This document shows, one piece after another, positions 11,080 to 23,153 of a stretch of DNA of 64,000 nucleotides; positions within the stretch are counted from its first letter, which is position 1, and every line of letters begins with the position of its first letter. The position numbers were made by a program, and so were the translations under genes. The notes beneath the pieces were generated by a model. The model had not been told where the DNA came from, made no database searches, and saw only the letters and a program-made list of their open reading frames with translations. Origin of the DNA: Nemertoderma westbladi (taxonomy: Eukaryota > Xenacoelomorpha > Nemertodermatida > Nemertodermatidae). The stretch covers positions 1 to 64,000 of the forward strand of contig JAUCBJ010002394.1 in NCBI GenBank assembly GCA_032718475.1, given 5' to 3'.

Positions 11080-11575
11080 GTGTTAGTATCAGAAAAGGGG
11101 CATCAACTTGGCTGAATGAATACCAAGCCAGAAACTGTACACAGTACCCCCCTGTCCAAGGAAGAATTCCGCGATGTGGTGTGTCTACATTATGGTTGGT
11201 TACCGAAATCTCTTCCCACTCGTTGGGTCTATGCATTAACGGAGGTGGCACACAAAGTCGCTGTAGAACTTATGCTTCAGCCCCTTTCAAGCGAGTCATT
11301 CCAACACCATTCTACTTCTACCAAAACACAGGCAGGACTTGATGTCTCTGTCTGTCGCTTTTGGGGGAGTCAGATTGAGAAAGTTTAGCTGGACGGCTCA
11401 GTGTTAGATACACTGCCAGGAACAAATGCGGCAATGATTTTGGAGCAAGGAAACGGCTAATATATGAGGACCGCATCCAGGAGAAGTGAAGTTAGCAACC
11501 ATCATTCCCCTCACATCTTTTGGTGGAATGGCCCCACTAATGCTTCAGTTTATAAAACAGTTGGTTGTAGAGTGT
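11080..11575 (+). pseudogene. Retroelement-associated conserved domain, broken
   Basis: Three overlapping frames together give a recognisable order: KGASTWLNEY, then LSKEEFRDVVCLHYGWLPKS, VAVELMLQPLSSESF, HHSTSTKTQAGLDVSVCRFW, then after a frame change FGARKRLIYEDRI and IIPLTSFGGMAPLMLQFIKQ. I recall this block ('rGas.WL...p..EeFrDal.lRYgw', 'lDv...gFW', 'Y..Ri.eiE...F.PLvfs..GGM') from ORFs downstream of RT genes in cnidarian and other invertebrate genomes. Function not known to me; a nuclease role has been suggested by its setting only. Stops and at least two frameshifts. It may be the tail of the RT gene at 9230-10935 or a separate insertion. Confidence 0.4.
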
Positions 11576-11835
11576 ATAGACTGTGGAATGGGTGAGCTCA
11601 TTGATGATATTGATTGCGGAATGTGTAGGAAGGCATGGTATTTCGTGACTGTGTTGTTTTTATTGAGGATACTGATTATCAACTTCCAGAAATGACCGGA
11701 TTAGTGACAATGTCGCACAGCCATAGCCAAGCATTGCAGCTGAATCTCTTTGGAGCTTTTTTTGTAAAGAAAAAGAAGTAAATATTTTTTTGTAGTAGCT
11801 TGTTTTTTCTACTTTTTTTTAGAATTGTTCGTAGG

Positions 11836-12335
11836 CCTACTACTAGGATCGGCATGCTGCATTGCAGCTGCATTTTTAAGAATGCTGTGCCGGCTTGTCA
11901 ACAAAATTGCACCGCCACAACTCCCTATCACCCATGACATTTGCTAGATCATCCGCATCTTTAAGGCCAGTGTCCTTTAAGATGCGTCTCAAGAAAGTCA
12001 TGGGCTGTCCACCATGCTTATTCACTCCACTTGGCTGCCAAAGCACAAGATTATGCACTGTCTGGTCTTCATGTCGAAAGCAATGTCCTGCAAAGCGGAG
12101 GCGGCTTAGCTCTAGTGTCAAGCTTGGGGGAAACAATGAGACACCTCCAATGTTATATAGTGTCTGGTTGGAGATGTGTGCATTGTACTTGACACAATGT
12201 ACCCGGCGTAGCATTCTTGTGAATGTGCCATCCATTTGGTGTCCTCAGCAGTTAGAGCCCAGCATGGACTCCCGTAGAGGAGTACTGGAACTACTGCTGC
12301 TCTAAATAATCGGACCTCGTTCGTAGGCCATGATT
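11836..12335 (-). pseudogene. RTE-like LINE 3' end fragment
   Basis: Minus-strand translation reads AAVVPVLLYGSPCWALTAED, then FTRMLRRVHCVKYNA, FAGHCFRHEDQTVHNLVLW and RILKDTGLKDADDLANVMGD, nearly the same as the C-terminus of the intact copy at 34037-36934. It ends in the same 3' tail of TAG triplets (as CTACTACTA at 11836-11844). 5'-truncated, as is usual for LINEs. Confidence 0.9.
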
Positions 12336-12461
12336 GTTCTGTCATGTTAGCTACTGTTAGGTAAAAAATTACGTTTATTCTAAAAATTTCTTCTTAGCAT
12401 AATTTTTTTTCTTATCGAAAATTATTACTTTTTTGAATATTTAATTTTTATCTGTTTGCAG

Positions 12462-12618
12462 ATTTATGATGGACCCGACACGTCATACCCAATCCTAGCA
12501 ACTTGGGAAGGTTCTGGTGTTTCAACCCCCGTTGAGTCCAGTACTGGTGATCTAACTCTCGTATTTCAGACGGGTCACAATGATAACGACAACTCTGGTT
12601 TCTCCATTGACTATAAAT
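12462..12618 (+). CDS. CUB-domain exon of a host gene (partial)
   Basis: Translates from 12462 as IYDGPDTSYP, then VESSTGDLTLVFQTG and SGFSIDYK. This is the second half of a CUB domain, with the conserved 'v.iyDG', 'ss...l.v.F.tD' and 'GF...Y' elements; CUB domains are extracellular binding modules. A pyrimidine-rich tract and CAG end at 12461, and a GTATGT donor starts at 12619, so both splice signals are present. The exon is 157 bp: it enters in phase 0 and leaves in phase 1, which fits the next candidate exon at 23154. The frame has no stop. The first half of the domain should lie upstream, outside this window or not recognised. Confidence 0.75.
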
Positions 12619-12699
12619 GTATGTATTCTTTGATTAATCTTATTGTAATATTTGATTAGGTGAAATCATGCAAAGTAAGGTTTACTGCCTGATGACCTA

Positions 12700-13856
12700 C
12701 TATAGATACGACACGCCAAGCTGCTGCAAAGTCCCAAAATTTAGTGGGCCAGATATTTCTCTTATATAGAACCCCTGAAAACATAAGTCTAGCGCGTCGA
12801 AAGTACTTGTCCGTAACTAAAATTATATCCTCTTTCAGATGAGACAAATAAAAAGTTAATAGCGCCAGTAGTTTTCGAGATACGAGGAGTTCTTGGCACC
12901 CATACCATATCAGCACTTTTCGGTATTTATAAAATCACTCAAAATACATCACTCTTCAAGACTTTGGTATAACCATTAAACCATATTATGCGTTTTTGGT
13001 TATTCGAATTAATTATTAGTAATCGAAAGCGAAATTAGAATAAAATCTTCATTGTTTATTTTATAATAGACACTAAAAGAGCACCAAAATTACAAGTAAA
13101 ATCTCGAAATTTTCAAATAGCCAAAAGTGGTAATTTGGCCTTATAGTTTGGCTACTGATGTTTTTAGAATGTGCTGATTTAATTGACAAGGCTTATAAAA
13201 TTGTGGTATTTTCAAAAATAGCCAGTGTTTCAGTCGAAAAGTTTAAATGCCAGCCCGTGCACTTCTATTTCAGTACTGCAGTACTCTGGTACTGGTCCGT
13301 TAATAATCTAGTGAATTATTCAGTTATGTGGTATGTGCATTGCACTGCACTACCGCGTTAGCCATTCCATTACTGATGACTGAATTATGTTGTCAATGCA
13401 TCAATGCCTTATCATTATTACATTACCTGTTTGCGTCCGTACCTGTGTTTATTTGAATAGTTATTATCACCTCTACAGTCTACACGGGCAGCCAGCCGCG
13501 GGGGCCTAATCTTGGTCTGGACATAGTATCTGAAGCTGTATGCAGACCGTAACAGTTATAGTTGGAAATAGCTGTGTGTATAGTTGCCGCTCTCGCGTTC
13601 GGTTATAGTATGGTTTAATGGTTATACCAAAGTCTTGAATAAGGGTGATGTATTTTGAGTGATTTTATAAATTCCGAAAAGTGCTGATGGTATGGGTGCC
13701 AAGAACTCCTCGTATCTCGAAAACTACTGGAGCTTTTAAATTTTTGTTTTTTGCATCTGAAAGAGGATATAATTTTAGTTACGGACAAGTACTTTCGACG
13801 CGCTAGACGTATTGTTTGCAGGGGTTCTATCTAAGAGAAATAACTGGCCCACTAAA
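12700..13856. repeat. Long inverted-repeat element
   Basis: The left arm (about 12700-12990) and right arm (about 13605-13856) are inverted copies. Landmarks are GGTTATACCAAAGTCTTGAA, CGTATCTCGAAAACTACTGG, GAGGATATAATTTTAGTTAC and TACTTTCGACGCGCTAGAC on the right, and their complements on the left. The middle has CACCAAAATTACAAGTA, related to the internal motif of TTAA-2. No protein frame is recognised. Related single arms occur at 15060-15520 (same orientation as the left arm) and 21880-22355 (inverted). Probably a non-autonomous DNA element; exact ends not defined. Confidence 0.75.
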
Positions 13857-14639
13857 TTTAGTGATACTTAGTTCAACTAGTCAGGGCTTTTCTACAGAAC
13901 AGATGACACCAGGCCTTCCGCTTCCACTAACATTCGTACATTTCGACGGGCGATATATTCAGTAAACCCGGAATCTGTTCCGACGTAAGTGTGCTAAAAG
14001 GCTCAAATTCCTCGGAGACCGCCAGTAAAAATAATATACCGTCATCGACATCATCCATCGAAATTCATGAAGGAAAGTAAAATTAGTTCTTTATCTGATG
14101 TATAGATGAAGCTACTGCTGGACTTGTGGTTGGGGGGGCCGGTTATTCTTTAAGAACCATCATGCTAGGTTTATTATCCTGCCTATAAACCAGCGGAACT
14201 CCTATCTGAATCCCCCGAAGACATAATATCCATATCAGACCTTTTGGAGGATCCCAAGTAAGACAATATGCGTGGCCAACTTAACAGCGTTCGCTTCTTA
14301 CTGTCTTGGATTAATAGACTCTTTGGAATATTTAAAGATTATTGACACAATAGATATGTTGAGAGATAAATTAATAATATTACCACTTCAATTTAATGGG
14401 GAACTGATATTATTTAGGGGAATTATTATTAACTATCCTGGAATATAATAGTGTCGTTTAATGATTTGAGGAACTGATACTTTATTTTACTCTATTAGTA
14501 TTTATGTGTTTGATGCGGAATAAGATAATCATGTTCTGTTACTACCGTAATCCTGAGTTACTGGTAAGTTTAACACTATCTGCTATCTTGCCCGGGCTAA
14601 ATTGCTACATTACTTAATTGGCCCGTGGCGTGTGGGGTT
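13857..14639. other. Unassigned non-coding stretch
   Basis: I see no gene, tandem repeat or identifiable element here. AT-rich, with short frames only. Confidence 0.5.
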
Positions 14640-15059
14640 TAGGGTACTTTAGAAATTTTTTAAATCTTGGCTCAAAAATTACAATTTTCATGGTATAAGG
14701 GATTTCAAGGACGCTGATCACGATAAAACTTGTTAAAAATATTTTCTGGTATTGCATCAATAAATTATGGTGCTATTTTGCCCCCCCCCCCCCCCCCCTC
14801 CCCCCCGAAAAGTACAAGTAGCAAAAATTTCAAACTGTTCAATTTTGCCTTTGGTTTTGTAATTCTGAAGCTACTGGTTTTCAAAGCCTCTGATAACGAT
14901 ACAACTCGATAAAAATAATCGTTTTTACAACTATCGTTTTTGGTGTTTGTCTGGTGGGATGAAAAATACAAGTAGCATAAAATTTAAAACGGCAAAAATC
15001 AAATTTGGTTGGATAAAACGATATTTATGAGTGTCATATTCGTGATCAGCGTCCCAGAA
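14640..15059. repeat. Diverged repeat units of the TTAA-2-like family
   Basis: Two units carry GAAAAGTACAAGTAGCA or GAAAAATACAAGTAGCA (14806 and 14961) and 'GATCACGATAAAAC'-type boxes, matching motifs in TTAA-2 (8707) and in the array at 15620-16523. A run of C residues lies at 14781-14800. Confidence 0.6.
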
Positions 15060-15520
15060 AACCCAAAGCCCCTAAATTTATTGGGCCAGTTATTTCTCTT
15101 ATAGAACCCCTGAAACAATAGGTGTACCGCGTCGAAAGTACTTACTTGTCCATAACTAAAATTATGTCCACTTTCAGATGAGGCAAATAAAAAGTTAATA
15201 GCTCCAGTAGTTTTCGAGATATGAGGAGTTCCTGGCACCCATACCATTTCGGAACCTTTCGGAATTGATAAAATTACACAAAATACATCACCCTTCAAAG
15301 ACTGGTATAACCATGAAACCATACTATGATTTTTTGGTTTGTTGAATTCATTATTAGTAATCGAAAAAGTAAGATTAGAAGCAAAATTTTCATTTTTTTA
15401 TCAATATATACTAAAAGAGCACCAAAAGTGCAAGTAGCACTTTTTTAAAACTTGGTAAATTGGCCATACAGTTTGGCTACTGAGGTTTTAGAATTTGTTG
15501 ATTTAATTGGAAAGGTTTAT
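15060..15520. repeat. Inverted-repeat module, second copy
   Basis: Same orientation as the left arm of the element at 12700-13856: ends GGGCCAGTTATTTCTC, then CGCGTCGAAAGTACTTAC, CGAGATATGAGGAGTT and GGTATAACCATGAAACC. It extends further into AGAGCACCAAAAGTGCAAGT and GGCCATACAGTTTGGC, which are found inverted at 21890-21990. Confidence 0.75.
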
Positions 15521-15619
15521 TCCTCTACATCAAACATATCGAAGAGTTATGTAATATAACAACATAGGCATGTTGTTATATTAGTTATTAGTAAGTTATG
15601 TGTGCCCTTGGAGCGCGAA

Positions 15620-16523
15620 AAATACAAGTAGTGGAAATATGATAATGAAAAATCACCACGAAAACAAATTGATTTTATGACCATGTGGTTTTTTTGGGAT
15701 GCTGATCACGAATATGACATTTGAAAATATCGCACCTTGTTGATTACGGCTTTTTTGGATACGTGTTAATGTGCAGCACGAAAAATACAAGTAGCACAAG
15801 TTTCTTAATGAAAAATCATTACCAAATCAACCTGAATTTATAACATTTGGGGTTTTTTGGGATGCTGATCATGAATATGACACTGAAAAATATCGTACCT
15901 TGTTGATTAGTGCTTTTTTTTAGATATGTGTCATTGTGCGGCACAAAAAATACAAATGGCACAAATTTCATAATGAAAAATCATTACCCAATCAACCTGA
16001 TTTTAAGACATTATGGCTTTTTTGGGATGCTGATCACGAATATGACATTTGAAAATATCGCACCTTGTTGATTACGGCTTTTTTGGATACGTGTTAATGT
16101 GCGGCACGAAAAATACAAGTAGCACAAGTTTCATAATGAAAAATCACTACCAAATCAACCTGATTTTATAACATTTGGGTTTTTTGGGATGCTGATCACG
16201 AATATGACACTGAAAAATATCGCACCTTGTTGATTACGCTTTTTTTGGATACGTGTCAATGTGCGGCACGAAAAATACAAGTAGCACAAATTTCATAATG
16301 AAAAATCATTACCAAATCAACCTAAATTTATAACATTTGGGGTTTTTTGGGATGCTGATCATAATATGACACTGAAAAATATCGTACCTTGTTGATTACT
16401 GCTTTTTTTTAGATATGTGTCATTGTGCGGCACAAAAAATACAAATGGCACAAATTTCATAATGAAAAATCATTACCCAATCAACCTGATTTTATGACAT
16501 TATGGGTTTTTTGGGATGCTGAT
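15620..16523. repeat. 163-bp tandem array
   Basis: About five and a half units. The landmark GGGATGCTGATCACGAATAT recurs near 15697, 15860, 16024, 16187, 16349 and 16514, spacing about 163 bp; each unit also has CGAAAAATACAAGTAGCAC and TCATAATGAAAAATCA boxes. The last unit is cut at 16523 by the 3' end of an RTE-like LINE. The CGAAAAATACAAGTAG box is shared with TTAA-2. Confidence 0.85.
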
Positions 16524-19048
16524 ACGACAAAATTGCACCGCCACAACTCCCTATCACCCATGACATTTGCTAGATCATCCGCATCTTCAAGGCCAGTGTC
16601 CTTTAAGATGCATCTCAAGAAAGTCATGGGCTGTCCACCATGCTTATTCACTCCATGAGGCTGCCAAAGTACAAGATTATCCACTGGCATTGTGCATTGT
16701 ACTTGACACAATGAACCTGGCGTAGCATTCTTGTGAATGTGACATCCAGAGATTTGATGTCCTCAGCAGTTAGAGCCCAGCATGGACTCCCATAGAGGAG
16801 TACTGGAACTACTGCTGCTCTAAATAATCGGACCTTAAGTTTCCGATTATTTCTCGGTGACTTCCAAATACTGGAAAGCCTATTCAAGGCTGCCCATGCC
16901 TTTGCCTTACGTATTCGAAGGTCCTCACCTGACTTCCGGATCCATGATCCCAGGTAACAGAAGTCATCCACATGCTCATATGCTCAAGCATACCATCATT
17001 TGCGCTTATGCTCATCTGATCAGAGACTTGCTGAGGACTTTCAAAGTTAAATGTCAAAATTTTGGTCTTTCTGGAGTTAATAAAAAGACCAACACTAGAA
17101 GCAGCAGGTTCTAATGAGCTGAGGAGCTGTTGGGCTCCCTCCAGTGATTCTGAGAGTACTCTTAAGTCATCAGCAAAGTCTAGATCAGATAGGTACTTGG
17201 CAGGATTTCCTCGACTTCTGTAGCCAGTAGGTGGAGTTATCATCACCCCATCATCATTATGATGATCTAAGGATATGCATAGAACATAGTCAACAACAAT
17301 TATGAACAAGAATGGTGCAAGTGTGTCTCCCTGGAGGACGCCCCATAACACTTCAAATGGTTCTGTGTCACCGTCAACAGTAGACACAAATGTTGTCGAA
17401 CCATTGTATACTGATCTGATTGCTGCAATAATTTCAGCAGGAATCCCATATAATGAAAGTATGCTGAACATACGTGAGCGAGAGACTGAATCAAAAGCCT
17501 TGAAGAAGTCAACAAAGACAACAGCCAGATGCCTGTCTTTCCTTTTTGATAACTCTTCAATTATCCTTCTAAGTGCCAAAATGGGCTCCATGGTCCCACG
17601 ACCTTTACGGAACCCATTCTGATTTCCACGGAGCAGTCTCTCAATAGGATCCCTGATGCGATTTAATATAATTATATTGCCTTTCTTGGAAACTGGCACC
17701 AACTTATTTGTTTTCATTTCTTGTCGGACTCTTGTTGTTCGGTACATGTCTACTATGATGGGATAGATGAGCTTTAAACACTCAGATATTTTAAAGACCT
17801 CAGGGGGTACACAATCTACTCCACTAGCACGATTGGTCTTAATGCTCTTTGCAGCAGCCTTCACTTCTGCAAAGGAGATATCACCAATGGGAATATCTGG
17901 GAGTACAGACTCAGACACTTTTACTTCTATAAAGTTATCAGGCAATTCCCTGTCATTATTGAGGAGCTTTTCAAAGTGGGCCTTCCAACCATTGAGGCGA
18001 TCAGCTGGTGATTCAGCCTTAACCTTGGTGGTTGGTTGGCTTTTTCGACCAGCAAGCAAGTTGATCGATCTCCATGCCTGGGATGATTGCCTGCTGTCGT
18101 CAGCATCATTGATGGCATCAACCTGTTGGTTTATTAGCTCCTGTAAATTAACAGAGTACTGCCTGTTGAGGGACCTAGATGCAGCCTTAACTGCATTCTT
18201 GGCCGCTGTAGTCTGTTTGAGTCAGGTCTCTTTCTGCACCCTGTAGAGGTCATTTTGGCACTTCTGAATTTTGTTGTCAGTCCAGGGGGCCCGTTTCCTG
18301 TTTTGAGGGTATACAGGAAATGTTTCTGCAGCTGCTAACTTAACTGCCTCTGTGAAGGCAGTATAGCCCTCACAGTGATCTGCCGCCTCAGATGCAAGAA
18401 CCTCATACCTGTTGCTCAGCTGTAGTGTGAAGCTAGATCTCACACTTGGCTGTTGCAACAGAGAGGACCAGTCTTGCCGCATCAAGGCAGATTTCGTTGT
18501 TCTGCTAGCACACAGACTAAGTCTTACCTTGGCCACAATAAGGCGGTGATCACTGGAGAAGGGTCGTAGTGTAAATGCATTACAGTCTTGTATAGAGCTC
18601 CTGTATTTCCTACGAAACAGGATATGGTCTTTCTGGGACTTGTGACCACTGGGTCCACTATTTGTCCATAGCTTTCCAGTTCGCTTTTTGAACTGGGTTC
18701 CAGCCGAAAACAATCCATTTCCAGAGATAAAATCCTGAAGATGGTCGGAATTTCGGTTAACACTATTGCTATAGACCCAGGCCAATGTAGGTGATTGATG
18801 CAGACTTCCATTAAAGTCTCCCAGGAATGTTAAGAATGCATGCTGATCCACTCCATCAGTAGCTGCTTGTAAATTCTGGTAGAAATTTTCCACCTGCTCT
18901 ACAGGGGCAACACTAGTTGGAGAGTAGCACACAATCAGAACCACCTAAGGAAACTTCTTAGCCAGTCTTCCAGAATATGAGAAGTGGCAACGGATGATGC
19001 GGTTAGAGATTTGGTCTATTTTGTCCAATGCTGCATGTGCAGTTGGAT
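16524..19048 (-). mobile_element. RTE-like LINE, truncated and broken copy
   Basis: Reading leftward from 19048: endonuclease part (18944-18222; LTFLGDFNGSLHQSP and SSDHRLIVAKVRL, with the GDFN and SDH motifs intact), linker, RT (18059-16884; VDFFKAFDSVSRSRM, QGDTLAPFLF, LDFADDLRVL), then C-terminal remnants to 16524. Against the intact copy it lacks the ORF start, about 22 codons of the RT fingers (near 17670), about 100 bp near 16690, and the extreme 3' tail. A frame break near 18130-18220 separates the two main frames. Confidence 0.9.
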
Positions 19049-19369
19049 TAATCAATTATTATAAACAAATATAGCAGTGCTGCCAGTTACAGCTGTACAG
19101 CAGTACAGCAGTCCAATAACAAACTAGTAGGTAGTACAGGCAGTACACAGTAACAGTACAGGACTACATAATAAGAGAAGCAGACATTACTAATATTACA
19201 CCATGCCTCCCTTCACCCTTGAGTTTAACATTTCTCTATCATTTCAGTACCATAGTACAATAATACTGTTTTACTCCATGCCTCCCTTCACCCTTACAGT
19301 TACTCATATATGCTGGATCCATTCCTTGCAAGCGACAGCTTCAACGTGGTGGTGGGTGACGTTTGAACC
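19049..19369. other. Low-complexity spacer with a short direct repeat
   Basis: Contains CAGTACAGCAG-type repeats (19085-19160) and two copies of CCATGCCTCCCTTCACCCTT at 19202 and 19279. No gene seen. Confidence 0.5.
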
Positions 19370-21760
19370 GAATAACCTAACGTGACTGGGTTGGGTCTGG
19401 TCGCCCATCATTGTCATCATTGGTGTCGCCATACGACTTATTAACAAGCTGTTGATTGGTGCTGTCTGAGTCTGGTTCAAGTATGGGCCGAAGAAAGCGG
19501 CGATTGCACCAATAGACCGTTCCATTGTCTGCCTTTACTTTATAACTTCATCCCCGATAATTTTGATACATTATTGTGCCTGTCATTTCCCACGTACCCG
19601 ATTTATTTGATTGAATACGAACTCTATCATTGATTTGTAGTGGTTTCAATAACCTGGAGCCACGACCCCATAATTTGGATGATTTCTCTGACAGAATCTC
19701 TCGTTTATGATCAGCTTCTTCAATTTCCACGAATGTAACATGACTATAATTTAGTTTCGGTATATGTGTCCTGGTTGTGTAACCAACCCATCTCTGAGCT
19801 GGACTCATACCATCATTCTTTGGCATATTGTAGAATTCCAGTAAAGTTTGTTGAAATTGATGGAGTTTACATCTCGATCGACTTTTATTACAAGAGATTT
19901 CATCGCGTTTACTGCAGATTCTGCATGACCGTTAGATAGGTGGTTGTAGGGTGATGAAGGGTTATATGATATACCATTGTTATTGCAGAACGTTATGAAC
20001 TCGTTCGATTTAAATTGGGGTCCATTGTCGGTTGTTAACCGACATGGTATACCAAAATCCCGCATCCCGCATAGAAATGTTTAATGACAACGGCTGTGGT
20101 GATGCCAGTAAGACCGTTCTTGCCACATAAATAAATACATGGCCATCCTGAATATTTGTCCATGATCACTAGGTAACTCCATTCTTCATTCTCAAAGAGA
20201 TCTGCTGATTTGCTGTTACCAGGGATTGTTGGTAGTGGGTGGTGTTTGAGTGGCTCAGCTCTTTGGCTGCCCTTTATGTGTTTCACACTCATTGCATCTA
20301 CTGATGATGTTAGTTACGTCATTAGTAAGACCAGGCCAATAGATCATTTGGTGAGCACGATGCAACATACGTTCTCGTCCCTGATGGGCGCTATGGAGAT
20401 GATTAAGGACTCCACGACGCATTGTTGTAGGAATTATTATGCGAGATCCATTTAATACAATGTTCCCAAATAGTGATAATTGGTGGCGTATTGTCCAATA
20501 GAGAGAGTTCGCGATCTAGGTCTTTTTTTAATGCTGGGAATCCTGTATTAACCATCTGATATAATTTCTTGATAACTGGGTCTCTGGTTGATTCGTGGTC
20601 ATTATTTTCTATGTGCAGGTCATCTGCAGTTCCATTACCCCCAGTTTCAACTATTGTATTTATCATATCCCCAATGGATGACTCAATACTGTGGGTAAGT
20701 TGCTCGCTCATCCGAGGTGTCTGGCTTGTCCACTGGGTACTGTGAAAACACGTATGAAACCGTATGATCTGTCCCTTTCCACCATGTTGCAGTTAGGTTT
20801 TCGCATGACAAATGTTCACCAAGGCGAACAATGCATGGCGATGGTAATTCCGACAGTGATTTTTGATTCAATATGGATATAAGAGGTTGGTGATCGGCGA
20901 CCAGGCAATACTTGGCACCTCACAAAAATAAGTGGCACTTGCGAACTGCCCAGACGACAGCTAGTAACTCAGCCTCTGTTGCAGAGTATCGTGATTCTGT
21001 GGCTGTGACTGTTCTAGAACCACATGCGAGTAAACGAATTGGTTCCCCTATGTGTGGCTGCTACCATAGAGCATAGCCCAATCTGTGAGACTGAGCAGCA
21101 TCTGTCTCCAAAACTAATGGTGCCCCATAGGTGAAATTAGCCAAAATCCTCAGTGATGTTAGCTCCGCTCCAGGATAATTTTATTAAATGCTTCTTGTTG
21201 CGGTGCCTCCCATATGAATGGTGTATCTTTAGAAAGGATTGCATTGATATGAGTGGCTAATGTTGCTAGATCAGCAGTGAACTTGCTAAACTGTTGAATT
21301 AGCCCATAGAACAAGCATACATCAGTTTTATTTTGTGGTATGGGGGAGTACTTCAGTGCTTTGACAAGATCTGGTATTATGGTGTAACCACCTGATGTGA
21401 TACGGTATCCATACCAGTCGATCTCCTTCTCACCATATATGAACTTATTCCAATTCAGAGTAATGCCATACTCCTGACATCGATTAAGAACAGCTTTTAC
21501 TCGGTGATAATGTTCAGTGGGGCTTTTATCATAAATAATGATGTCTTCTACAATTTTCCGCACATTATCTATTTGATCGAATGCTTCGTCTCCCCGCACA
21601 TCGTGTTCGTCCCCAGCTGAGATCAACCCCATAGGGTTCTGCAGATATAGATAATGGCCCCATGGGGTAATGAACATTGTGAGTGGGACACTGTCCGGGT
21701 GTAGTGGTACTTGCCAGTACCCATGACTTACATCTAAAGTAGTGAAAAATCTCATCCCAG
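19370..21760 (-). mobile_element. Ty3/gypsy-like Pol relic (RT to integrase)
   Basis: Reading leftward: RT at 21755-21159 (FFTTLDVSHGYWQVPLHPDS with the first Asp; TPWGHYLYLQNPMGL; the catalytic YxDD box has decayed to VEDIIIYD), an RNase H region with many stops (about 21160-20720), integrase zinc/core (20711-19805; YLVIMDKYSGWP, PCRLTTDNGPQFKS with the second catalytic Asp, HLSNGHAESAVNAMK with the catalytic Glu), and the C-terminal tail (19826-19380; NDRVRIQS, then TVYWCNRRFLRP). The order RT-RH-IN fits Ty3/gypsy. No LTR was found. Many stops and frameshifts; non-functional. Confidence 0.85.
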
Positions 21761-21879
21761 GACTGATTTGATCAACCTCGTGAGCAGGTTATCTTAGATG
21801 GGTATCCAGGCCGCTGAACTGCTTGATTAAGTTTGGCGTCTTCGATATGTTTGACATATAGGAAAAAACCATGAAATCA

Positions 21880-22355
21880 GCACCATTCTAAAACCTCAGT
21901 AGCCAAACTGTATGGCCATGGCTAATTTACCACGTTTGAAAAAAGTGCTACTTGCACTTTTGGTGCTCTTTTAGTATCGATTGATAAAAAAAATAAAAAT
22001 TTTGCTTCTAATCTTGCTATCGATTACTAATAATGAATTCAACAAAAAAAAGGGTAGTATGGTTTAATGGTTATACCAAAGTCTTTGAAAGTTTGAAGGG
22101 TGATGTATTTTGTGTAATTTCATAAATTCCAAAAGGTGTTGATATTGTATTGGTGCCAGGAAATCCTCATATCTCGAAAACTACGGGAGCTATTAAATTG
22201 TTATCGATCTCATCTGAAAGAGGATATAATTTTAGTTAGGGACGAGTACTTTCGACGCGCATGACATATTGTTTCAGGGATTCTACCTAAGAGAAATAAC
22301 TGGCCCACTAAATTTAGGGGCTTTGCAGCAGCTTGGCGGGTCGTATCTGTACCAC
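21880..22355. repeat. Inverted-repeat module, fourth arm
   Basis: Inverse of 15060-15520: GTGCTACTTGCACTTTTGGT, TGGTTATACCAAAGTC, ATATCTCGAAAACTACGGGA, TACTTTCGACGCGC, ending AACTGGCCCACTAAATTTAG and then CAGCAGCTTGGCGGGTCGTA. That outer part matches inverted sequence at 12700-12745. Confidence 0.75.
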
Positions 22356-22900
22356 TCACTTAATTTGAGTAATTAAAGCTAAGCTGGTGCACATTGCGTT
22401 ATTAAACCCAACCCCAAGTATTTCAGTCCAAATTTAAACAATAATAAGGTGCGTTTTGTGACGTCCCTAATTTGAATAATCACTTACAGTATTATCTACT
22501 TAATCACCCAACTTAATCACTTAATCCACTTAACTTATTCACCTATTACACTAAATTTTGGCTGAAATAGTTGGTTCTAATTATTAGACTAAAGCATACA
22601 CAATTAACGTTCTGATCATAACACATTAACAAAACACCTATAATTAAAACAATTAATTATTATAATTCTATAGTTAATAAAAACAGTACATCATTCGGGG
22701 GATGGAATTTATAGGTCATCTAATTAATTGTTTGAAGATTAGCAAATAATACGATGTAATTGCATTGATAAAACCCATAAATAAAACTTGGATATAAAAT
22801 GTAAAATCGGGATGCAAAAGATCACTTTCTGAGCTACGAAAGGAAAATTGGATACAACTTATCTGGATACAAGCGGTCCGTTTACCTTACAAAATGAAAA
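22356..22900. other. AT-rich non-coding stretch
   Basis: I see no gene or repeat here beyond AT-richness. Confidence 0.5.
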
Positions 22901-22914
22901 ATACGAATGTGCGA

Positions 22915-23075
22915 AGTTAAGAACAGTCGGGGGGGAAGTGTCCGGGAGGGAAGTATCTGGGGGGAAGTGTCCGGGGAGGAAGTGTCTGGGGGGGAAGTGT
23001 CCTACTTGAGCGGGGGGGAACTGTCCGGGGTGGGGGGGGGGGGGGAAGTGTCCGCGGGGGAAGTGTCCGAACACC
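22915..23075 (+). repeat. G-rich minisatellite
   Basis: About ten imperfect units of roughly 14-15 bp built on GGGGGAAGTGTCCGG, with G runs of up to 14. The G-run density would allow G-quadruplexes. It lies less than 80 bp upstream of the second host exon, in the presumed intron. Confidence 0.85.
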
Positions 23076-23153
23076 TTTTCCCTGTATTTTGGGCCTAAGG
23101 CCTTTGAGGACAGCCTTTGCTCTAGTAATGGTCTTAATCATTTGCTTTTTCAG

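Noticed and set aside
22859-23141. Proline-rich minus-strand ORFs (PPRTLPP repeats)
   Set aside because: They are only the reverse reading of the G-rich minisatellite.
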